Source: Bacillus massilinigeriensis
Lineage (GTDB): Bacteria; Bacillota; Bacilli; Bacillales; Cytobacillaceae
Direction of reading: 5' to 3'
Assembly: GCF_900111815.1 (NCBI RefSeq)
Contig: NZ_LT630004.1
Location: 2,570,570 to 2,634,569, forward strand
Length of the DNA stretch: 64,000 bases
Part shown: in pieces, positions 52,810 through 64,000 of the stretch
How the letters are laid out: the number at the start of each line of letters is the position of its first letter
How positions within the stretch are numbered: position 1 is the first letter of the stretch
The notes under the pieces: generated by a model
What the model was told of the DNA's origin: nothing
Databases searched by the model: none
What the model saw: the letters and a program-made list of their open reading frames with translations, nothing else
Translations under genes and position numbers: made by a program

Positions 52810-55143
52810 TCAGCGTTTTTTACGCTTTGCCTTTGGGGCGTTTTCGAAAAACTTCTTGTTCCGCCCTTTTCCTGCTTTCCCTTTTCCTGGTCCCTTCTCC
52901 TTAGAAGAATCGCTTCCGTTTCGTCCTTCTTTTCGGCGCGGCTTCTTTTCTTTACTTCCAGTCTTGAAGACTTTCGGCACTGCAGGACGATCCCTGCGCG
53001 TCCCTTTCATGCCGACGATTTCAAAATCGATGGAACGCTCGTCTTTGTTGACATTGATGACACGGACAGTGATTTCATCTCCAATTCGGAACACATTGCC
53101 AGTCCGCTCGCCAATCATCGCAAAATGGCGCTCATCATAGCGGTAATAGTCATCCGTCATGTAGCTGACATGGATCAGACCTTCAATTGTATTTGGCAGC
53201 TCAACAAACATTCCAAAGTTCGTCACCGAGCTAATGATACCGTCATACTCCTCGCCAATCTTGTCTTCCATATACTCAGCTTTCTTCAGCTCGTCCGTCT
53301 CTCTTTCCGCTTCCACAGCCCTTCGTTCCATATCGGAAGAATGCTTCGCGAGTTCAGGCAGCATGCTGTTCCACTTTTCCCTTGTCGCATTATCAAGCTT
53401 TCCTTCAATAAGGTATGTTCGGATCAGCCTGTGCACAATCAAGTCAGGGTAGCGGCGAATCGGTGACGTGAAATGCGTATAATATTCTGTTGAAAGCCCG
53501 AAATGCCCGAGGCTCTCTTCAAAATATTTCGCCTGCTGCATTGAACGAAGCATCACAGTTGAGACAACCATTTCCTCTGGCTTTCCTTGTACCTCTTCGA
53601 CAATTTCCTGTAGTGCACGAGGATGAACAGAATTAGCTGTCCCCTTCACGATATAGCCAAAGTTCGTGATAAATTCAAAGAAACGGCGGAGCTTATCTTC
53701 CTTCGGATCTTCGTGAATCCGATAGATGAACGGTACATCCATCCAATGGAAATGCTCTGCAACCGTCTCATTTGCTGCAAGCATGAACTCTTCGATAAGA
53801 CGCTCCGCAACAGAACGCTCCCGAAGCTCGACATCTGAAGGCTTTCCATTCTCATCCACAATCACTTTCGATTCTTTGAAATCGAAATCAATGGCTCCGC
53901 GCTTCATCCGTTTATCCCGAAGAATCGCAGCAAGCTCTTCCATCATCTCAAACATTGGAACAAGCGCCTCGTATCTTGAGCGCAGCGCTTCATCCTTATC
54001 AACAAGGATCTTGTTTACATCATGATAGGTCATTCGTTCCGTCGTCTTGATCACACTTTGATAAATTTCATGGTCGACTACTTCTCCATCAGGCGAAATC
54101 TCCATCGAGCAGCTAAGCGTCAGCCTGTCGACCTTCGGGTTCAATGAACAAATCCCATTTGAGAGACGATGCGGAATCATGGGGATTACACGGTCAACTA
54201 GATACACGCTTGTTGCACGATCAGCTGCTTCGACATCGATGGGAGTGCCTTCACGAACATAGTACGTCACATCGGCAATATGAACACCGAGCTTATAATT
54301 GCCGTTCTCAAGCTTTGTTACCGTAACAGCGTCATCAAGGTCTTTTGCATCTGCTCCATCAATGGTAACAATCGTTTCCTTGCGCAAGTCCCGACGGTTC
54401 GCCAGTTCACTTTCATCGATGCTGTCAGGTGTAGCATTCGCTTGTTCCATCACTTCCCCAGGAAACTCCTGCGGAAGGCCATGCTTATGGATGACCGAAA
54501 GAATATCTACGCCCGGATCATTCTTGTGCCCAAGGATCGCGACAACTTCACCCTCAGCACTCTTCTTTCCATCAGGGTAGGATGTCAGCTTCACAACAAC
54601 CTTATGCCCTTCCACAGCGCCGGCAGAAGACTCTTTCGGAATAAAGATATCACTTGTTAGTTTCTTATCGTCCGGGATGACAAACCCAAAATGGCGGCTT
54701 TCAGTGTATGTACCGACAATCTGCTGAACACCCCGCTCAAGAATACGGATAACGGTCCCTTCCCTGCGCTGTCCGCCTGATTCAGATGAAACGCGTGCAA
54801 GCACGATATCTCCATGCATCGCATTGTTTGTTTCATTTGGCGGGATAAAAATATCATCTAATCCGGGCTCTTCCGGAATAACGAAAGCGAATCCCTTCGC
54901 ATGGCCTGTAAGTTTTCCACGAACAAGGTTCATCTTTTCCGGGAGACCGTACCGGTTGCTTCTTGTCCTGACCACTAGCCCCTTTTCTTCCATTACTACT
55001 AGGGCTTTCACAAAATCCTTGAAGTCAGCAGAATCATGAATCTCAAGCGCCTGCTCCAATTCCTGCACTGTCAATGGTTTATACGCTTCATCCTTCATAT
55101 AATGAAGCAGCCGGTCGACATGCTGCTTAATGCTCTCTTCCAT
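52810..55143 (-). CDS. rnr: Ribonuclease R
   Basis: A 777-residue 3'-5' exoribonuclease. Order: N-terminal winged helix, two cold-shock/OB domains, the RNB catalytic domain with [16 protein letters not shown] (metal-binding aspartates) and [15 protein letters not shown], an S1 domain ([18 protein letters not shown]) and a Lys/Arg-rich tail of about 70 residues. It degrades structured RNA and messages released by tmRNA. The neighbours smpB and ssrA fit this task. AGGGAGGG precedes the ATG. Confidence 0.97.
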   Translation of the reverse strand: MEESIKQHVDRLLHYMKDEAYKPLTVQELEQALEIHDSADFKDFVKALVVMEEKGLVVRTRSNRYGLPEKMNLVRGKLTGHAKGFAFVIPEEPGLDDIFIPPNETNNAMHGDIVLARVSSESGGQRREGTVIRILERGVQQIVGTYTESRHFGFVIPDDKKLTSDIFIPKESSAGAVEGHKVVVKLTSYPDGKKSAEGEVVAILGHKNDPGVDILSVIHKHGLPQEFPGEVMEQANATPDSIDESELANRRDLRKETIVTIDGADAKDLDDAVTVTKLENGNYKLGVHIADVTYYVREGTPIDVEAADRATSVYLVDRVIPMIPHRLSNGICSLNPKVDRLTLSCSMEISPDGEVVDHEIYQSVIKTTERMTYHDVNKILVDKDEALRSRYEALVPMFEMMEELAAILRDKRMKRGAIDFDFKESKVIVDENGKPSDVELRERSVAERLIEEFMLAANETVAEHFHWMDVPFIYRIHEDPKEDKLRRFFEFITNFGYIVKGTANSVHPRALQEIVEEVQGKPEEMVVSTVMLRSMQQAKYFEESLGHFGLSTEYYTHFTSPIRRYPDLIVHRLIRTYLIEGKLDNATREKWNSMLPELAKHSSDMERRAVEAERETDELKKAEYMEDKIGEEYDGIISSVTNFGMFVELPNTIEGLIHVSYMTDDYYRYDERHFAMIGERTGNVFRIGDEITVRVINVNKDERSIDFEIVGMKGTRRDRPAVPKVFKTGSKEKKPRRKEGRNGSDSSKEKGPGKGKAGKGRNKKFFENAPKAKRKKR

Positions 55144-55213
55144 TACAATCCCTCCCTTTCACTAGATGAAAGCGAGGCTTTTTTAAAAACATAGCCCCGC
55201 TGCATCAACCTTC

Positions 55214-55966
55214 TTATTCTTTCCAATTTAACATTTCTAAAAACTCGTAAACATCCTCATGGAGCTGATCTCTTTCCGGTCCGAAAGTGATGGCATGACC
55301 AGATTCCTCATACCACTTGATTTCCTTCTGGATCGACTCCACTTCATCGTAAATAATGTTGGCGCTGTCCGGATTAATCATATGGTCTTCTTTTGCTTGA
55401 ATGACGAGTGTTGGTGAATACACCCTATCAACATGACTGCGCACATCCGCAATCAATTCCTGAAGCGCTTTTAATGTTTTCATTGGCGTTTTTTTGAAAT
55501 TTTCCATCTCCAGCTCGATGACATCTGTCGGCTTTCCTTCGAGCCGCTTGTATTCCCGGGCATATTCCAGCACACCCTCATACATCGTTTCCACACTTTT
55601 TATATACATTGGTGCGCACATCGTTACTATACCCTTAACCCGCTCAGAAAACCCAAGCTTAAGCGAAAAAACGCCGCCAAGCGAGAGGCCGACTACCGCA
55701 ATTTCGTCATAGCCTTCATTTTTTAAATACTGATAGGCTTCCATCACATCATGCCACCAGTCTTCCGGCCCTGCTAGGACTAGCTCCTCAGGGTCAACTC
55801 CATGTCCTTTATAGACTGGCGCGTGGCATGTGTATCCTTTGCCCTGTAAAAAGCGGCCTAGCATTCTGACATCCGCAGAATTCCCTGTAAATCCGTGAAG
55901 CAGCAACACCGCCCGGCTGCCTCCTTTAAATGTGAACGGTTTTGGAACCAGTTTTCTCATTTCCAT
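55214..55966 (-). CDS. est: Carboxylesterase (Est/YvaK family)
   Basis: A 250-residue cytosolic esterase like the Geobacillus Est30 enzyme. [18 protein letters not shown] forms the oxyanion side, [15 protein letters not shown] holds the serine, [16 protein letters not shown] the aspartate and [13 protein letters not shown] the histidine. It sits between secG and rnr in the conserved order seen in Bacillus. Natural substrate unknown; short-chain esters are cleaved by relatives. Ribosome binding site AAGGAG. Confidence 0.93.
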   Translation of the reverse strand: MEMRKLVPKPFTFKGGSRAVLLLHGFTGNSADVRMLGRFLQGKGYTCHAPVYKGHGVDPEELVLAGPEDWWHDVMEAYQYLKNEGYDEIAVVGLSLGGVFSLKLGFSERVKGIVTMCAPMYIKSVETMYEGVLEYAREYKRLEGKPTDVIELEMENFKKTPMKTLKALQELIADVRSHVDRVYSPTLVIQAKEDHMINPDSANIIYDEVESIQKEIKWYEESGHAITFGPERDQLHEDVYEFLEMLNWKE

Positions 55967-56067
55967 AACTCCTTGCTTTATATGTATTCTTTATCCTTAA
56001 ATATTTACCCTTCTCATACATTTTTATCAAACCCTTCTGCAACATGCCAGAAAAAAGCTCCCATTAT

Positions 56068-56099
56068 AAAAAACCCGACTTCAAGCTGAAGCCGGGTCC
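56068..56099 (-). terminator. Terminator after secG
   Basis: Minus strand ACCCGGCTTCA pairs with TGAAGTCGGGT and is followed by T6. Confidence 0.85.
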
Positions 56100-56116
56100 A
56101 ATGACTTTCTCTAGCA

Positions 56117-56350
56117 TTACAGTTTTAAATAAGTGACAGCAATTGTGAGGACAAAGAACAAGACAGATAAAACCACAGTGATTCTGTGGAGAATTAAGTC
56201 AACTCCCCTGGCCTTCTGTTTGCCGAACAGCTGCTCCGCTCCGCCGGAAATAGCCCCTGAAAGGCCTGTACTGCGGCTAGATTGAAGCAAGACAACAACA
56301 ATAAGGGAAATGCAGACAATAACGAGCAATGTTACAAGAAAGATATGCAT
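56117..56350 (-). CDS. secG: SecG, preprotein translocase subunit
   Basis: A 77-residue protein with two membrane helices (about 2-23 and 52-74) and the conserved loop [23 protein letters not shown]. It supports the SecYE channel. The ATG at 56350 is chosen because AGGAGGTG lies just before it and it gives the usual family length; the longer frame upstream has no support. A terminator follows. Confidence 0.95.
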   Translation of the reverse strand: MHIFLVTLLVIVCISLIVVVLLQSSRSTGLSGAISGGAEQLFGKQKARGVDLILHRITVVLSVLFFVLTIAVTYLKL

Positions 56351-56451
56351 GAGTACACCTCCTGAAAAACCTGCAACTAACAGTATTTTTAATTTATCAT
56401 AATTTCCCGTCCCATACAATAGCTGTGTTAATGCTCCTGTTCGCTCTAACC

Positions 56452-56486
56452 AAATAAACCGCCCAGCACGTCTGCTGAGCGGTTCA
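56452..56486 (-). terminator. Terminator of the glycolytic operon
   Basis: Minus strand AACCGCTCAGCA pairs with TGCTGGGCGGTT and is followed by TATTTGG. It lies directly after eno. Confidence 0.8.
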
Positions 56487-56498
56487 AATGAAGTGAGA

Positions 56499-57809
<1,311 letters not shown>

Positions 57810-57822
57810 TTAGTGTAGGGTT

Positions 57823-60214
<2,392 letters not shown>

Positions 60215-61399
60215 TTACTTATCGTTCAAAGCAACAACACCTGGAAGGTCTTTTCCTTCCATAAACTCAAGGGATGCCCCGCCGCCTGTAGAAATATGAC
60301 TCATCTTTTCTGCTAAGTGGAACTTCTCAACTGCTGCAGCTGAATCGCCGCCACCGATGACAGAATATGTATCCGTGCTATCTGCCAGAGCATTAGCAAC
60401 AGCTTTTGTACCTTCTGCAAATTTATCCATTTCAAACACGCCCATAGGACCATTCCAAATGACAAGCTTGGAATTCATGATAACATCTCGGTAAATTTCC
60501 GAAGTCTTTGGCCCGATGTCCAGCGCTTGCCAATCAGCAGGTATTTCTTTAATGGAAACCACTTTTGTATTTGCAGCTTCGGAAAATTCATCAGCAACAA
60601 TTGCATCGACAGGCATGTAGAAGTTTACGCCTTTTTCCGTCGCTTTTTCAATGAATGATTTAGCAAGGCTAATCTTATCTTCTTCTAAAAGAGATTTTCC
60701 AATTTCATGCCCTTGTGCTTTAACAAAAGTATAAGCAAGTCCGCCGCCAATAATGAGGTTATCTACTTTTTCAAGCAGGTTCTCAATCACACCGATTTTG
60801 TCCTTTACTTTCGCTCCGCCAATGATTGCAGTGAATGGGCGCTCAGGGTTGGATAATGCTTTGCCGAGCACTTCAAGCTCTTTTTCCATCAGGAAGCCGG
60901 ATACAGCAGGGATATGCTTTGCAATTCCTTCTGTTGACGCATGCGCACGGTGAGCTGCACCGAAAGCATCGTTGACATACAGGTCAGCAAGCGCTGCGAA
61001 TTCTTTCGCAAGCTCTGGATCGTTCTTTTCCTCACCAGGATAAAAACGAACATTTTCAAGCAAGAGGATATCGCCATCGTTCATTTGAGCAATCTCCGCT
61101 TTGACCGCTTCTCCGTAAGCCTCGTTTGTTTTCTTCACATCTTTTCCAAGCAGTTCGGACAGGCGCTTTGATACCGCTGTAAGCCGCATTTCTTCCACCA
61201 CTTGGCCTTTTGGCCGCCCAAGATGGCTTGCTAAGATTACTTTCGCTCCTTTTCCTGCCAGGTACTCAATTGTTGGAAGCGCAGCACGAATCCTTGTTTC
61301 ATCCGTTACCTGTCCGTCCTTCATCGGTACGTTGAAATCTACTCGGCAAAATACACGTTTTCCTTGCACATCAACATCTTTGATCGATTTTTTATTCAA
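60215..61399 (-). CDS. pgk: Phosphoglycerate kinase
   Basis: A 394-residue kinase forming ATP from 1,3-bisphosphoglycerate. [37 protein letters not shown] and [12 protein letters not shown] with [10 protein letters not shown] are present. The start is taken as TTG at 61399, with GAGGAGG nine bases ahead, giving exactly the length of the B. subtilis enzyme. A strong hairpin lies in the gap after gapA, so pgk may be made at a lower level than gapA. Confidence 0.97.
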   Translation of the reverse strand: MNKKSIKDVDVQGKRVFCRVDFNVPMKDGQVTDETRIRAALPTIEYLAGKGAKVILASHLGRPKGQVVEEMRLTAVSKRLSELLGKDVKKTNEAYGEAVKAEIAQMNDGDILLLENVRFYPGEEKNDPELAKEFAALADLYVNDAFGAAHRAHASTEGIAKHIPAVSGFLMEKELEVLGKALSNPERPFTAIIGGAKVKDKIGVIENLLEKVDNLIIGGGLAYTFVKAQGHEIGKSLLEEDKISLAKSFIEKATEKGVNFYMPVDAIVADEFSEAANTKVVSIKEIPADWQALDIGPKTSEIYRDVIMNSKLVIWNGPMGVFEMDKFAEGTKAVANALADSTDTYSVIGGGDSAAAVEKFHLAEKMSHISTGGGASLEFMEGKDLPGVVALNDK

Positions 61400-61436
61400 G
61401 GCATGTCCTCCTCTAAAATGGTGATTACAAGTAAAA

Positions 61437-61478
61437 GAAAAAGGGGAGTGGGGAATGGTCCCCGCTCCCCTTTTCATA
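61437..61478 (-). terminator. Terminator-like hairpin between gapA and pgk
   Basis: Minus strand AAAAGGGGAGCGGGGA pairs with TCCCCACTCCCCTTTT (one mismatch). T-rich end. Inside an operon it likely reduces or protects rather than stops the transcript. Confidence 0.75.
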
Positions 61479-61553
61479 CCATTACATTATAGCTGTTAAC
61501 CGCTACTTAATCCAACATTTTCCCCAATTGTGAAGAGCGGTGGGCTTTTGGTA

Positions 61554-63645
<2,092 letters not shown>

Positions 63646-63685
63646 GATGATATTCTCCTTTTTCAATGGGACGTCCGTTTTCATG

Positions 63686-63721
63686 GTCACATAATGTCCC
63701 GGTTAGACATATTATGTCCCA
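63686..63721. promoter_or_regulatory. CggR tandem operator
   Basis: Minus strand reads GGGAC-N6-TGTC-N4-CGGGAC-N6-TGAC, the two-half-site operator known for CggR (CGGGACN6TGTCN4CGGGACN6TGTC), with one base different in the last half-site. Confidence 0.88.
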
Positions 63722-63729
63722 CTTGATGT

Positions 63730-63776
63730 AAAAAAAATCACCCTTGCTACAAATTTTATTCTAGCAGGAGTGCAAA
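63730..63776 (-). terminator. Terminator of the glutaredoxin-like gene
   Basis: Minus strand CACTCCTGCTA pairs with TAGCAAGGGTG (one mismatch) and is followed by ATTTTTTTT. It separates the gene from the cggR operon. Confidence 0.75.
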
Positions 63777-63782
63777 AGTAAT

Positions 63783-64000
63783 TCAACCGATATAATCAAT
63801 GTTTTTTTCTGAAAACGCTTTAATCATGGCGTTTTTGTCAACAATGCCCCAAGCTATCTCTTCCCCGTTCAATACAACAACAGGAATGGTAATTCCATAC
63901 TGCTCTACAAGGTCATCATCATTGTCAATATCGACTTCTACAATGGAAAAATCCCACTGCTCTTGAAGGCTTTGGAGCATTTCTTTCGCATCGCTGCACA
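63783..64000 (-). CDS. Glutaredoxin-like protein, cut by the window edge
   Basis: The last 72 codons of a thioredoxin-fold protein. Visible are CSDAKEMLQSL, VEVDIDNDDDLVEQYGITIP with the cis-proline and VVVLNGEEIAWG. The N-terminus with the usual CxxC is outside the window; the cysteine seen at the edge may be its second cysteine. In other Bacillaceae a similar small gene stands upstream of cggR. Role in redox exchange is inferred from the fold. Confidence 0.85.
   Translation of the reverse strand, partial: CSDAKEMLQSLQEQWDFSIVEVDIDNDDDLVEQYGITIPVVVLNGEEIAWGIVDKNAMIKAFSEKNIDYIG

Overview
The window is a chromosomal segment from a low-GC Gram-positive spore-former of the family Bacillaceae. 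Supporting signs are the cggR-gapA-pgk-tpiA-gpmI-eno glycolytic operon followed by secG-est-rnr-smpB-ssrA, a NagR/NagB/NagA operon, a YhcR-type wall nuclease, MhqR-type operators, strong AGGAGG ribosome binding sites and many intrinsic terminators. The genus cannot be fixed from sequence reading alone. Most genes lie on the minus strand.

Layout. 0-4.4 kb: copper detoxification (copA-csoR-copZ, minus) facing a zinc alcohol dehydrogenase; CsoR-like boxes lie on both sides of the divergent region. 4.5-7.2 kb: N-acetylglucosamine use (nagA-nagB-nagR). 7.2-10.9 kb: a candidate small RNA, a YebC-family gene, a nested tandem repeat array (21 nt inside 156 nt), a NERD-zinc ribbon-HTH protein, the remains of an alcohol dehydrogenase and a 71-bp duplication. 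11-15.2 kb: a 1394-residue secreted nuclease/nucleotidase. 15.6-29 kb: a 14-gene oxygen-independent cobalamin operon preceded by two tandem cobalamin riboswitches, each with its own terminator.

29-34.9 kb: an ABC-F ribosome-protection gene behind a 45-codon leader peptide and two terminators, a lipoprotein asparaginase, an MFS transporter with its own leader peptide, and a LysR regulator. 35-37.6 kb: an alpha/beta hydrolase with a two-component system. 37.8-41.7 kb: quinone/electrophile resistance genes (mhqP-mhqO-mhqD type, a second DoxX protein) with MhqR-type operators. 41.7-51.6 kb: accessory DNA with IS21 remnants, an LXG polymorphic toxin locus with a SUKH-like immunity gene, an orphan toxin tip, a truncated immunity gene and a broken tyrosine integrase abutting the 3' end of ssrA, so this looks like a decayed island that used ssrA as its attachment site. 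51.7-64 kb: ssrA, smpB, rnr, est, secG, eno, gpmI, tpiA, pgk, gapA, cggR (order as they lie from left to right) and the end of a glutaredoxin-like gene.

The genes group into regulons that can be read from the DNA: copper (CsoR boxes), amino sugar (NagR palindrome), cobalamin (tandem riboswitches), quinones (MhqR palindromes), glycolysis (CggR tandem operator) and antibiotics (two leader-peptide attenuators only 3 kb apart). The most unusual items are the tandem riboswitches, the two leader-peptide-controlled resistance-type genes, the repeat array beside the NERD protein, the candidate small RNA at 7.37-7.48 kb and the shared CsoR-like box in front of the alcohol dehydrogenase.
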